Shown: positions 25,530 through 34,001, numbered from the stretch's first letter. The stretch is DNA of 64,000 bases from Haloferax namakaokahaiae (GCF_042663225.1 NZ_JBHTAA010000005.1:124001-188000), one strand, 5' to 3'. The notes: generated from the sequence alone by a model not told the origin. Program-made: numbers and translations.

Positions 25530-26276
25530 ATGGCACATATCCGCGTTCTCGAACCCGACCTCTCCGAGCAGTTCTCGTCACCGACGCTGGTCGAGGGGTT
25601 CCCGGGTGTCGGTCTCGTCGGGAAAATCGCCGCCGACCACCTCATCGAGGCGTTCGACATGGTCCACTACGGTGACGTACACTGTACGGGCGTCCCCCAC
25701 GTCGCGGTCTATCTCGCGGGCGATTCGGAACTCCACTCGCCGGTTCGACTCTACGGCGACCCCGAGCGCGACTTGCTCGTCCTCCAGAGCGACATCCCGG
25801 TCCGGCCGGATGCGGCGACGGACATCGCAACGTGTCTCGGGTCGTGGTTCGAGGAGTTCGACGTGACGCCCATCTTCCTCTCCGGAATCCCGCGAGAATC
25901 AACCGATGGCGAACCCAAACTCTTCGGCGTCGGCACGAACGGAGCCACGGGCCGACTCGAAGACGCCGGAATCGACGTTCCCGACGAAGCGGGGCTCATC
26001 TCCGGGCCGACCGGCGCGTTGCTGAGCCACGCAGTCGAATCGGAACGCCCCTCGCTCGGCTTGATTGTCGAGTCCGACCCGCGATTTCCCGACCCCGAGG
26101 CGGCGCGCATCGTCATCCAGCGGGGTATCGAACCCCTGACGGGCATCGACGTGCCGGTGGACGAACTGGTGAACCGGGCGACCGAGATTCGACAGGCGAA
26201 AGAGCAGTTGGCCAAGCAGGTCCAACAGGCCGACGAGGAGAGCACGCAGGCCCAACCACTCCGGATGTACCAGTAA
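25530..26276 (+). CDS. proteasome assembly chaperone family protein (PAC2)
   Basis: 248 residues of the PAC2 fold: N-terminal FSSPTLVEGFPGVGLVGKIA and a central GVGTNGATGRLEDAG loop are family hallmarks, and a C-terminal coiled helix (about 215-240) is rich in Gln/Glu/Ala. Eukaryotic members help assemble the 20S proteasome; the archaeal role is less certain. The C-terminus ends in MYQ and has an HbYX-like order only loosely. The window also encodes PsmB, but 33 kb away. It is divergent from the methyltransferase gene. Confidence 0.82.
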   Translation: MAHIRVLEPDLSEQFSSPTLVEGFPGVGLVGKIAADHLIEAFDMVHYGDVHCTGVPHVAVYLAGDSELHSPVRLYGDPERDLLVLQSDIPVRPDAATDIATCLGSWFEEFDVTPIFLSGIPRESTDGEPKLFGVGTNGATGRLEDAGIDVPDEAGLISGPTGALLSHAVESERPSLGLIVESDPRFPDPEAARIVIQRGIEPLTGIDVPVDELVNRATEIRQAKEQLAKQVQQADEESTQAQPLRMYQ

Positions 26277-26355
26277 CGCAATCGGGCGCGTCCGTCACCC
26301 AAACCAGTCGGCCGCAGTCTACACTCTTAAGCCATACCAGACTCTTTTGCCGTCC

Positions 26356-27060
26356 ATGAGCGATGACCCCGCCGAGTCGGTCACGGAATCGAACGCAGAA
26401 ACCGACCCCGAAACGGTCTCCGAATCCTCCGACGAGACCGTCGAAGACGCGGCCGAAGTCGAGACCGAGGACGTGTTCGAGGACGCCACGCCGGTAGACC
26501 GCGACGACGAATCGGCAGACTCGCAGGCAGAATCGACACTCGCCGAACGCGTCTCCGAGTACGACGACGAACTCGCAAGCGAGGTCGCCGCCCTCGAATC
26601 CCGCGTCGCCGAGCTCGAAGCGGAACGCGACGAGAAACAGGAGACCGCAGAAGAACTCGTGGACCGTCTCAAGCGCACGCAGGCGGATTTCCAGAACTAC
26701 AAGAAACGCGCGAAAAAGCGCCAAGAGCAAATCAAGGACCGCGCCACCGAGGACTTCGTCGAGCGCGTCGTCACCGTCCGCGACAACCTCGTTCGCGCGC
26801 TCGACCAGGACGAGGACGCCGACATCCGCGGCGGTCTCGAATCCACGCTGAAAGAGTTCGACCGCATCCTCGAATCGGAGAACGTCGAAGTCATCGACCC
26901 CGAACCGGGCGCGGACGTAGACCCGACGCGTCACGAGGTCATGATGCGCGTCGAGAGCGACCAACCCGTAGACACCATCGCCGACGTGTTCCAACCCGGC
27001 TACGAGATGGCCGACAAAGTCATCCGGGCCGCGCAGGTCACCGTCAGCAAAGACGAATAG
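26356..27060 (+). CDS. grpE: nucleotide exchange factor GrpE
   Basis: 234 residues from the ATG at 26356, with a TATA-like CTCTTAA 29 bases upstream. A very acidic leader (about 1-60) precedes the long dimerising coiled coil (about 70-115, ESRVAELEAERDEKQE, QADFQNYKKRAKKRQE) and a C-terminal beta domain (VMMRVESDQPVDTI, GYEMADKVIRAAQVTVSK). It releases ADP from DnaK. The dnaK gene follows 1.1 kb later with a hydrolase gene between them. Confidence 0.92.
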   Translation: MSDDPAESVTESNAETDPETVSESSDETVEDAAEVETEDVFEDATPVDRDDESADSQAESTLAERVSEYDDELASEVAALESRVAELEAERDEKQETAEELVDRLKRTQADFQNYKKRAKKRQEQIKDRATEDFVERVVTVRDNLVRALDQDEDADIRGGLESTLKEFDRILESENVEVIDPEPGADVDPTRHEVMMRVESDQPVDTIADVFQPGYEMADKVIRAAQVTVSKDE

Positions 27061-27164
27061 GCTGATTCTCGGCAAAAGCGAATAGTCCGATTCAGCAACG
27101 ACGAATCGCCCGTTTCGCCCCGCCGCGGCGAGGACTTTTCTTCTTGCCTGTCGTCTGGCTGACC

Positions 27165-27917
27165 ATGCGACTTCGTCCCCGTCGTCGGCCCACGGTACGC
27201 GTCACGCAGCACGGTGACCCCCGCGACGACGACGTACTGTTCGTTCTCGGGTGGGGAAACAAGCCCGGACACAAGAGCGTCGAGTGGTTGCTCGACCGCC
27301 TCGCCTACGCGGGCTATCGCGTGCACGCGGTCGAACTGCCGACGAACGGGTGGGACTTCGACAGCCAGTACGTCAACCCGGTTCGCGCCTACGCAATCGA
27401 CCGCAACATCGACCTCGTACTCAGCCACAGTACGGGGGGTCTCGTCGCCGCCCACCTCAACCTCGCGGTCCGGAACGTCTTTTTGAGTCCGTGGTGGGGG
27501 ATGCGATTCGGAACGCTCGATGGCCTGTTGTGGCCGCTCGTTCGCCGTCTGCCGACTGCGTATCCGTTCATTCCGTCGGGCCTCTCGCGCGAAGCCATCG
27601 GCGACCTGAAACTCGCCGCGGAGGTGCAAGATAGTCCGAGTAAGGTCTCACCGGCGTTCCTCAGCACGATTTACGACGCACAGCAGACGTTGCCGCCGTT
27701 TCGACCAACGGACGTGGTGTTCTACTCGCCGACCGACCGGGTCGTTGACACGCGGGCAATCGGCGAACGAACGCCGGCGGCAAACCTCCGACCCTACGAC
27801 GGCGGCCACGAGTTCTTCGCAAGCGAATCCCGCGAACAGACGCTCACCGAGGTACTCGCCGCGCTCGACGACGGCGTCGAAGCCGTTCGCTCGCTGCGGC
27901 GGGCGAACGACGATTGA
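27165..27917 (+). CDS. alpha/beta hydrolase family protein
   Basis: 250 residues. The nucleophile Ser is in LSHSTGGLVAAH, the acid is probably the Asp in YSPTDRVVD and the His in YDGGHEFF, so a catalytic triad is complete. Small hydrophobic N-terminal strand VLFVLGWGNKPGH holds the oxyanion loop. The substrate is unknown. It sits between grpE and dnaK on the same strand, but nothing ties its role to protein folding. A 19-base tandem duplication covers its last codons and stop. Confidence 0.8.
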   Translation: MRLRPRRRPTVRVTQHGDPRDDDVLFVLGWGNKPGHKSVEWLLDRLAYAGYRVHAVELPTNGWDFDSQYVNPVRAYAIDRNIDLVLSHSTGGLVAAHLNLAVRNVFLSPWWGMRFGTLDGLLWPLVRRLPTAYPFIPSGLSREAIGDLKLAAEVQDSPSKVSPAFLSTIYDAQQTLPPFRPTDVVFYSPTDRVVDTRAIGERTPAANLRPYDGGHEFFASESREQTLTEVLAALDDGVEAVRSLRRANDD

Positions 27918-27941
27918 CGCGACGAACGACGATTGACGCGA
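27904..27941 (+). repeat. perfect 19-bp tandem duplication across a stop codon
   Basis: CGAACGACGATTGACGCGA occurs at 27904-27922 and again at 27923-27941 without a gap. The first copy contains the TGA stop of the hydrolase gene. It looks like a recent slippage or duplication. Confidence 0.8.
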
Positions 27942-28171
27942 GCAAAAGTGACGCTCGATACGAAGAAACAGCGGCCGATTCAGGGGGAGAAACACCGCAC
28001 TCGAATTTTGTCGAACGTTGTCACGAAAACGGTCGTGCGGTTCTACATAAATCAACCGACCTGTCTCGAACCGAGAAGAAAAAACCGCATGACAGCGGTG
28101 ACTTCGGTTGTCGCCATGTTCCGTACTGTCTAGTAACCTTTAACCGGCAATGGACGGTATGGGAGAGCAAG
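27942..28171. other. intergenic region upstream of dnaK
   Basis: About 230 bases without a supported gene. It is less GC-rich than its flanks. The nearest promoter-like element is CTTTAACC (28138-28145), about 30 bases before the dnaK ATG; another AT-rich patch, ACATAAATC, lies near 28044. A 66-codon frame at 27933 shows no haloarchaeal composition. Heat-shock control elements may be here but cannot be proved. Confidence 0.5.
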
Positions 28172-30037
28172 ATGGCGAGTAACAAGATTCTGGGTATCGA
28201 CCTCGGTACCACGAACAGCGCGTTCGCGGTCATGGAAGGGGGAGACCCGGAAATTATCGTGAACGCAGAGGGCGACCGAACAACCCCATCTGTCGTCGCG
28301 TTCACTGACGACGGTGAGCGGTTGGTGGGCAAGCCGGCGAAGAACCAGGCCATCCAGAACCCCGAGCACACGATTCGCTCGATCAAACGCCACATGGGTG
28401 AAGATGGTTACACGGTCACGGTGGACGACGAGGAGTACACGCCGGAGCAGATTTCGGCGATGATTCTCCAGAAGATCAAGCGCGACGCCGAGGACTACCT
28501 CGGCGACGACGTGGAGAAGGCAGTCATCACCGTCCCCGCCTACTTCAACGACAAACAGCGGCAGGCGACGAAAGACGCCGGCGAAATCGCCGGTCTCGAC
28601 GTCGAGCGCATCGTCAACGAGCCGACGGCAGCCTCCATGGCGTACGGTCTCGACGACGAATCCAACCAGACCGTGCTCGTCTACGACCTCGGTGGCGGCA
28701 CCTTCGACGTCTCCATCCTCGACCTCGGTGGCGGCGTCTACGAAGTGGTCGCAACCAACGGTGACAACGACCTCGGTGGCGACGACTGGGACGAGGCTAT
28801 CATCGACTGGCTCGCTCAAGAGTTCAAGAACGACCACGGTATCGACCTCACCGAGGACCGCCAGGCCCTCCAGCGCCTGAAGGACGCGGCCGAAGAGGCC
28901 AAAATCGAACTCTCCTCGCGCAAGGAGACGACCATCAACCTCCCGTTTATCACGGCCACGGACTCCGGTCCGGTCCACCTCGAATACGACCTCACCCGCG
29001 CGAAGTTCGAGTCGCTCACGAAGGACCTCATCGAGCGCACGGTCGAACCGACCGAGCAAGCACTCGAAGACGCCGGATACGAGAAGGGCGACATCGACGA
29101 AGTCATCCTCGTCGGTGGGTCCACTCGCATGCCGCAGGTCGTCGAAAAGGTGGACGATATCCTCGGCGAAGAACCCAAGAAGTCGGTCAACCCCGACGAG
29201 GCAGTCGCACTCGGCGCGGCCATTCAGGGCGGCGTCCTCGGCGGCGAAGTTGACGACATCGTCCTCCTCGACGTGACGCCGCTCTCGCTCGGTATCGAAG
29301 TCAAGGGTGGTCTGTTCGAGCGTCTCATCGAAAAGAACACGACGATTCCGACCGAGGAATCCAAGATTTTCACCACGGCCGCGGACAACCAGACGACGGT
29401 GCAGGTTCGCGTCTTCCAGGGTGAACGCGAGATGGCCAACGACAACGAACTCCTCGGTGAGTTCACGCTGTCGGGCATCCCGCCGTCACCCGCCGGAACG
29501 CCGCAGATCGAGGTCGGCTTCAACATCGACGAGAACGGTATCGTGAACGTCTCTGCGGAGGACAAAGGCTCCGGTAACGCCGAGTCCATCACCATCGAAG
29601 GCGGCGCTGGTCTCTCGGACGACGAGATCGACCGCATGCAGCGCGAAGCAGAGCAGCACGCCGAAGAGGACAAGGAACGTCGCCGCGCCGTCGAGGCCCG
29701 CAACGAGGCCGAAGGTGCGATTCAGCGCGCCGAGTCGCTCCTCGAAGAGAACGAGGAGAACGTGGACGACGAACTCCGCGAGGACATCGAAATCGCCATC
29801 GAAGACGTCGAAATCGCGCTCGAAGAAGACGCTTCGACCGAGGAACTCGAAGAGGTCACAGAGCACCTCTCGAAGGAACTCCAGGAGATTGGCAAGCGCA
29901 TGTACCAGCAGCAGGCACAGGCCCAAGCGGGCGGTGCAGGCGGCATGGGCGGCGGCGCAGGCCCCGGCGCTGGTGCCAACCCTGACGGCGACGACTTCGT
30001 CGATGCCGACGCCGACTTCGACGAAGACGACGAATAA
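28172..30037 (+). CDS. dnaK: molecular chaperone DnaK (Hsp70)
   Basis: 621 residues from the ATG at 28172; 86 codons of open frame before it are upstream sequence. The ATPase domain starts ILGIDLGTTNSAFAV and has the second phosphate loop VYDLGGGTFDVSILD and adenosine motif ILVGGSTRMPQV. The linker (DDIVLLDVTPLSLGIE) leads to the substrate-binding domain and helical lid, and the end is Gly-rich then acidic. ATP-driven folding of proteins with DnaJ and GrpE, whose genes flank it on the same strand. Confidence 0.95.
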   Translation: MASNKILGIDLGTTNSAFAVMEGGDPEIIVNAEGDRTTPSVVAFTDDGERLVGKPAKNQAIQNPEHTIRSIKRHMGEDGYTVTVDDEEYTPEQISAMILQKIKRDAEDYLGDDVEKAVITVPAYFNDKQRQATKDAGEIAGLDVERIVNEPTAASMAYGLDDESNQTVLVYDLGGGTFDVSILDLGGGVYEVVATNGDNDLGGDDWDEAIIDWLAQEFKNDHGIDLTEDRQALQRLKDAAEEAKIELSSRKETTINLPFITATDSGPVHLEYDLTRAKFESLTKDLIERTVEPTEQALEDAGYEKGDIDEVILVGGSTRMPQVVEKVDDILGEEPKKSVNPDEAVALGAAIQGGVLGGEVDDIVLLDVTPLSLGIEVKGGLFERLIEKNTTIPTEESKIFTTAADNQTTVQVRVFQGEREMANDNELLGEFTLSGIPPSPAGTPQIEVGFNIDENGIVNVSAEDKGSGNAESITIEGGAGLSDDEIDRMQREAEQHAEEDKERRRAVEARNEAEGAIQRAESLLEENEENVDDELREDIEIAIEDVEIALEEDASTEELEEVTEHLSKELQEIGKRMYQQQAQAQAGGAGGMGGGAGPGAGANPDGDDFVDADADFDEDDE

Positions 30038-30152
30038 CACGTTCAGCGACACCTGCTGAGCGGTTTTCTCCCTCTTTTCGACGACGACCCGACGCTTGCT
30101 ATCGATTCGAGCGTCGAAACTCCCCGATTCAGAGTATCCGCCTGAGACGCAC

Positions 30153-30162
30153 TTTTCAAATA
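30153..30162 (+). promoter_or_regulatory. TATA-like box for dnaJ
   Basis: TTTTCAAATA, centred about 31 bases before the dnaJ ATG, suggesting that dnaJ has a promoter of its own in addition to any read-through from dnaK. Confidence 0.4.
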
Positions 30163-30189
30163 CCTTGACGGGCAAACAGTGAACAACCG

Positions 30190-31344
30190 ATGAGCGAGGA
30201 CTTCTACGACGTACTCGGGGTCTCGCGGGACGCCTCAGAGCAAGAGATAAAGAACGCCTATCGCAAGAAGGCGGCCCAGTATCACCCCGACGTCTCCGAC
30301 GAAGACGACGCGGAGGAGAAGTTCAAGAAAGTCCAGAAGGCCAAGGAGGTGCTGACGGACGACGAGAAACGCCAGATGTACGACCAGATGGGTCACGACC
30401 GATTCCAACAGGCTCAGAAGCACGGCGCGACGGGCGGCGGCCGCGGCCAAGGAAACCCCTTCGGCGGTGGCGGCAACCCGTTCGGCGGCGGGATGGGCGG
30501 CGGCGGCTTCGAAGACCTGTTCAACAACCTCTTCAACGGCGGTGCTGGCGGCCAACAGCGCAACCGGCCGCGACAGGGCCGCGACGTGTCCCAGCACATC
30601 TACATCGACCTCGAAGAGGCCTATCACGGCGTCGAGCGCGACGTCAAGATTCGTCGCCGCGAGGAGTGTCCCGAGTGTGATGGGAGAGGCTACCCCGAAG
30701 ACGCCGACGTGAACACCTGTTCGGACTGCGACGGGACCGGCACGCAAACCTCGGTCCAGCAGACGCCGTTCGGCCGCATCCAACAGCAGACGTCGTGTCG
30801 AACCTGTGGCGGCGAGGGCGAGACCTACAGCGAAAGCTGTTCGGAGTGTGGCGGGTCGGGTCGCGTCCGTCGCACCCGCGAGGTGACGATTACTATCCCC
30901 GAGGGCTTCCGCGACGGCCAGCGCCTCCGCTACCGCGGCGAGGGCGAACCCGGCGAGAACGGCGGCCCGAACGGCGACCTGTTCGTCGAAGTCTCCGTCC
31001 GCGAGCACGAGGACTTCGAGCGCGAGGGCGACGACCTGTTCTACACGCACCCCATCTCGTTCCCGCAGGCCGTCTTCGGTGCCGAAATCTCCGTCCCGAC
31101 GCTCGACGGCGAGAAGGAACTGGAGATTCCCGCAGGGACGCAGAGCGGTTCGACGTTCAAACTCTCCGGCGCTGGCATGCCGCACCTGAACCGCCGCGGC
31201 AACGGCAACCTGCACGTCGAAGTCCACGTCGTCACGCCCGAAGACATGAACAAAGAACAGCGTGAGGCGCTCAAGAAGTTCGCCGAAGCGGGCGGCGAAG
31301 AGATAAAAGAGAGCCTCTTCCAGAAACTGAAGAACTCGCTGTAA
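30190..31344 (+). CDS. dnaJ: molecular chaperone DnaJ (Hsp40)
   Basis: 384 residues with the full type I layout: J domain (3-68) with HPD at 32-34, a Gly/Phe-rich segment (about 80-118), four zinc-binding CxxCxGxG repeats (Cys160/163, 177/180, 203/206, 217/220) and the C-terminal substrate-binding and dimer domain. It delivers clients to DnaK and stimulates its ATPase. It lies 152 bases after dnaK. A T6 run (31355-31360) shortly after the stop probably ends transcription. Confidence 0.95.
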   Translation: MSEDFYDVLGVSRDASEQEIKNAYRKKAAQYHPDVSDEDDAEEKFKKVQKAKEVLTDDEKRQMYDQMGHDRFQQAQKHGATGGGRGQGNPFGGGGNPFGGGMGGGGFEDLFNNLFNGGAGGQQRNRPRQGRDVSQHIYIDLEEAYHGVERDVKIRRREECPECDGRGYPEDADVNTCSDCDGTGTQTSVQQTPFGRIQQQTSCRTCGGEGETYSESCSECGGSGRVRRTREVTITIPEGFRDGQRLRYRGEGEPGENGGPNGDLFVEVSVREHEDFEREGDDLFYTHPISFPQAVFGAEISVPTLDGEKELEIPAGTQSGSTFKLSGAGMPHLNRRGNGNLHVEVHVVTPEDMNKEQREALKKFAEAGGEEIKESLFQKLKNSL

Positions 31345-31348
31345 TCTC

Positions 31349-31360
31349 GGCGGCTTTTTT
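31349..31360 (+). terminator. GC-then-T-run terminator after dnaJ
   Basis: GGCGGC followed by six T, 5-16 bases after the dnaJ stop; archaeal termination often needs only such a T-run. Confidence 0.45.
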
Positions 31361-31384
31361 CACCCTGACTCCGTAGCCCTCGAT

Positions 31385-32104
31385 ATGGACGTACTCGGGG
31401 ACCTCATGGCGCGTGACCGGCGGAGCGGCCGCGACGCACTCCGCGTCGAGGCCACGGACCGCACCGACACCTATCACGACTTCATCACCACCTCGTACAA
31501 GGCCGGGAACGTCCTGCGCTATCTCGGGGTGCGGAAGGCGGGCCACGTCGCGCTCGAACCGGTCGCACTCCCCGAAACACTGCTGACGTTCTTCGGTGCG
31601 GCACAACTCGGCGCAGTCACGAGTTTCGACGCTGACAGCGAGGCCCGCGTCACGCTCGTAGACGTTGCACGCGAGGACGAGTTCGACCTCCCGCCGGGCC
31701 AGAAACTCGCCACGTACGGTGGGCCGCCCAAACGAGCCTCGACGACGCATTGGGAGAAGGAAGTCTGGAGCGAGAATCCCGCCGTCCACCCGGAAATCGT
31801 CTCCCCCGACGACGTGGTACTCCTCGCAGACGGGACCGAATACACTCACCGTGACCTGATGACGACGGCCCACGAACTTGTCGCCGACTACTCGCTCGGC
31901 CCGGACGACGCCGTCGCGCTCTGTGCACCGATTACGCACCCCGGCGCGGTCGTCGCGGGAATCGTCGCACCGCTCCTCGCCGGTGGTACGGTAGTCGTCC
32001 CCGACGGCGACCCAGACGACTCTGAAAACGTTGTCCTCGTGGTCGGGGAGGGTGACTTCGAGGCCGAAACCGTCGCCCCCGACGACGTGCTGTCGCTCGA
32101 CTAA
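31385..32104 (+). CDS. AMP-ligase-like (acyl-CoA synthetase-like) short protein
   Basis: 239 residues. The N-terminal part (YKAGNVLRYLGVRKAGHVAL, then LPETLLTFFGAAQLGAVTSF) and the C-terminal part (HRDLMTTAHELVADYSLGPDD, CAPITHPGAVVAGIVAPLLAGGT, split as shown) follow the large domain of ANL adenylating enzymes. But the AMP-binding Ser/Thr/Gly-rich loop, the adenine-binding motif and the whole C-terminal domain are missing, so adenylation is unlikely. The reading frame is intact and acidic, arguing for a retained protein, not a pseudogene. Role unknown. It starts 40 bases after dnaJ on the same strand. Confidence 0.65.
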   Translation: MDVLGDLMARDRRSGRDALRVEATDRTDTYHDFITTSYKAGNVLRYLGVRKAGHVALEPVALPETLLTFFGAAQLGAVTSFDADSEARVTLVDVAREDEFDLPPGQKLATYGGPPKRASTTHWEKEVWSENPAVHPEIVSPDDVVLLADGTEYTHRDLMTTAHELVADYSLGPDDAVALCAPITHPGAVVAGIVAPLLAGGTVVVPDGDPDDSENVVLVVGEGDFEAETVAPDDVLSLD

Positions 32105-32111
32105 CCAGTCG

Positions 32112-32120
32112 TTATTTATT
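32112..32120 (+). promoter_or_regulatory. TATA-like box for the first GNAT gene
   Basis: TTATTTATT, centred 27 bases before the ATG at 32143: a textbook leaderless haloarchaeal layout. Confidence 0.55.
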
Positions 32121-32142
32121 CACTTCCGTCGTCGCCTCGCGC

Positions 32143-32679
32143 ATGGTCGATACGACAGTCGTGGCCGGCGAGCGTGTCTCGCTTCGCCCCGTCGAGCGCG
32201 ACGACGCCGAGTTCCTCCAACTCTCGATGACCAAGCCCGAGATTCGCATCCCACTCGGGAGCAACGACCCGATGAACTCCCATCAGGCGACGAAGTTCAT
32301 CGAGAACGTCATCGAAGACGGCGACGGCGTCTCCTTCATCGTCGAAGCCGACGACGAGCGAATCGGCATCGTCGCAACCAAGAGCACGGAACCCGCCCGC
32401 CCCGAACTCGTCTACTGGTTCGTCCCCGAGTATCACGGACAGGGTTACGGCTCTGAGGCGGTGGGCTGTCTGGTCGAGTACCTCTTTCGAACCGTCGAGT
32501 GCCGCGGTCTCTACGCCCGACTGTTCGACTTCAACGAGGGTTCTCGCGGCGTGCTCGAAAAGCTTGGATTCACGCACGAAGGGACGTTCCGCGAGGCGCG
32601 TTTCATCGACGGCGAGTACGTCGATACGCTCCACTTCGGGTTGCTTCGGAGCGAGTGGGACGCGATGCAGTCCGAGTGA
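32143..32679 (+). CDS. GNAT N-acetyltransferase (RimJ/RimL type)
   Basis: 178 residues. The acetyl-CoA loop is in VPEYHGQGYGSEAVGCLVEY (Q/R-x-x-G-x-G/A pattern), preceded by the strand PELVYWF and followed by VECRGLYARLFDFNEGS and LEKLGFTHEGTFRE, the typical C-terminal half of RimJ/RimL-like acetyltransferases. It moves an acetyl group from acetyl-CoA to an amine, often a protein N-terminus or an antibiotic; the target is unknown. Own promoter upstream. Confidence 0.85.
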   Translation: MVDTTVVAGERVSLRPVERDDAEFLQLSMTKPEIRIPLGSNDPMNSHQATKFIENVIEDGDGVSFIVEADDERIGIVATKSTEPARPELVYWFVPEYHGQGYGSEAVGCLVEYLFRTVECRGLYARLFDFNEGSRGVLEKLGFTHEGTFREARFIDGEYVDTLHFGLLRSEWDAMQSE

Positions 32680-32824
32680 AAGAAAAGAACTCGTCCGAAC
32701 GACCCTGCGGAGTTTCTCCGGGGTTGATGCGTGTGACGAGCCGAAAAAGGGTCTATCCACTATTCTCGATTCCAGAACTCGATGGTAAAGTCTAGTAGTG
32801 ATGGTCCCCTCAAACTACTTCTGG

Positions 32825-32845
32825 ATGCATACACAATGTATGCAT
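32825..32845. promoter_or_regulatory. perfect palindromic operator candidate of vapBC
   Basis: ATGCATACA, spacer CAA, TGTATGCAT: nine bases per arm without mismatch, ending on the base before the antitoxin ATG. Antitoxins of the VapB type normally repress their own operon by binding such a site, and any leaderless transcript would begin inside or just after it. Confidence 0.7.
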
Positions 32846-33043
32846 ATGAGCACGTCAATTCGCGTCTCTGACGAGACGAAGCAGAAGCTTGCGAGGCTGA
32901 AACGCGAAGACGAGAGTTGGGACGAATTCCTCGACCGACTGGCGAACGAAGGCTCGGGGATGAACGCCGGCGCGTGGAAGGGAACTGACAAAGCCGAAAA
33001 GGCTCGTGAAGCAATCAAGCGTTCCCGAGAGAGCTACGAGTAG
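32846..33043 (+). CDS. vapB: VapB-type antitoxin
   Basis: 65 residues from the ATG at 32846 (MSTSIRVSDETKQKLARLK). The first 45 residues are a ribbon-helix-helix-like DNA-binding fold; the polar C-terminal tail (about 46-65, with KAEKAREAIKRSRE) should wrap the toxin. Upstream in-frame Met codons are inside the palindrome and are less likely starts. Its TAG stop overlaps the GTG start of the toxin by one base, so the two are co-translated. Neutralises the toxin and likely represses the operon. Confidence 0.82.
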   Translation: MSTSIRVSDETKQKLARLKREDESWDEFLDRLANEGSGMNAGAWKGTDKAEKAREAIKRSRESYE

Positions 33044-33438
33044 TGACGTTCCTCGATTCCTCGGTCATTATCGATTACCTCGATGGGGTCGAAGAAATCG
33101 TCGAGTTCGTCGATGAGCAGCCAGTTATAGTCACCTCCAGTATCTGTGTCTACGAAGTTCTCGCTGGTGAGGTGTTCTCAGCAGGTCAGACAGACCTCAT
33201 CGGGGCGCGTGAGAATTTCGGACGAGTCACCGCGCTTGACTTCTCGGAGGAAGTCGCGCTTGAAGCCGCCCGGATGCAAACCCATCTTCTCGAATCGGGA
33301 ACTCCCATGTCGCCACGCGACCTGATGATTGCGGCGACAGCCCGCTCTGCCGGGAAGGAACTTGCCGTCTCCGATGCTGACTTCGATACCGAAGGCCTCC
33401 GTGAACTACTCTCTGTTCGGAAATCCGGCCCGTATTAA
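33043..33438 (+). CDS. vapC: VapC-type PIN-domain ribonuclease toxin
   Basis: 131 residues starting with GTG. The PIN-domain acidic residues that bind metal are in place: Asp5 (FLDSSVIIDYL), Glu38 (VYEVL), Asp93 (SPRDLMIAA) and Asp111/Asp113 (VSDADFD). VapC toxins cut RNA, commonly initiator tRNA or 23S rRNA; the target here is unknown. It overlaps the antitoxin by one base. The pair is bracketed by 13-base direct repeats and lies next to an AT-richer gene, so recent acquisition is plausible. Confidence 0.85.
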   Translation: MTFLDSSVIIDYLDGVEEIVEFVDEQPVIVTSSICVYEVLAGEVFSAGQTDLIGARENFGRVTALDFSEEVALEAARMQTHLLESGTPMSPRDLMIAATARSAGKELAVSDADFDTEGLRELLSVRKSGPY

Positions 33439-33518
33439 TCTTTCAAAGCGGCTCTGGGGTGTCGGATTTTGCGGTCGCATCCAAGTCGTCGTCAAAAGTC
33501 GTGTGCAACATCGAGGGT

Positions 33519-34001
33519 CTATCCACCAATCTGCTGCATCAGTTTTCGCAGTAGCATTCCTCCAACGAGGCTACTTCCTGCGATGAGCAGAAGATACATC
33601 CCAAAGTAGAGGAGCAAGGTCGAGTCAGCGAACGGTATTCGCAGTAAAAATGGTATCACGAGGTCGGGTATTGCCTCTTGATAGCCGGGGTCAGTTCCGG
33701 TGACGAATAGCAACCACGAACCTATACTCACAATTCCGAGAACAGCAGTGATGGTGTACTGCTCTACTTCATTCAGAGTGCTACGACTCACGAGTAGAAT
33801 TGCAATCAAACCAACAGCGAACGCTGCGATGAGTGCTGTCGGAAGTAGCCCAACTGTGACCAAGAGCGGTTGTAGAACAATCTCAAACGGGAGAGCCACT
33901 ACATCTCTTACAGGGCGAACCAGGACGATGATTGCCCCGAGAAACAGAACTCCCGAGATGAACCGCCTGCTCTTACGCATCTCCAATAAACCATCTTTCA
34001 A
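33519..34001 (-). CDS. orphan integral membrane protein, AT-richer
   Basis: 160 residues with four predicted membrane helices (about 15-35, 43-72, 82-104 and 128-152) and few acidic residues. I recognise no family. The coding sequence is visibly less GC-rich than its neighbours, and the 110-base gap after its start is AT-rich too, which fits acquired DNA. A second start (Met8) is possible. It converges with vapC across 80 bases. It could be an accessory gene of the same cassette, but no motif links it to the toxin. Confidence 0.6.
   Translation of the reverse strand: MKDGLLEMRKSRRFISGVLFLGAIIVLVRPVRDVVALPFEIVLQPLLVTVGLLPTALIAAFAVGLIAILLVSRSTLNEVEQYTITAVLGIVSIGSWLLFVTGTDPGYQEAIPDLVIPFLLRIPFADSTLLLYFGMYLLLIAGSSLVGGMLLRKLMQQIGG

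Larger units (their letters stand above)
32748..33526 (+). repeat. 13-bp direct repeats flanking the vapBC pair
   Basis: AGGGTCTATCCAC is present at 32748-32760 and at 33514-33526. The toxin-antitoxin genes lie between them and the right copy covers the stop of the next gene (33519). The bases outside the repeats do not match. It could be a remnant target-site or recombination site, or chance. Confidence 0.5.

Noticed and set aside
27933..28133. 66-codon frame upstream of dnaK
   Set aside because: Basic, Lys/Thr-rich sequence unlike haloarchaeal proteins, starting inside the tandem duplication; more likely regulatory DNA.
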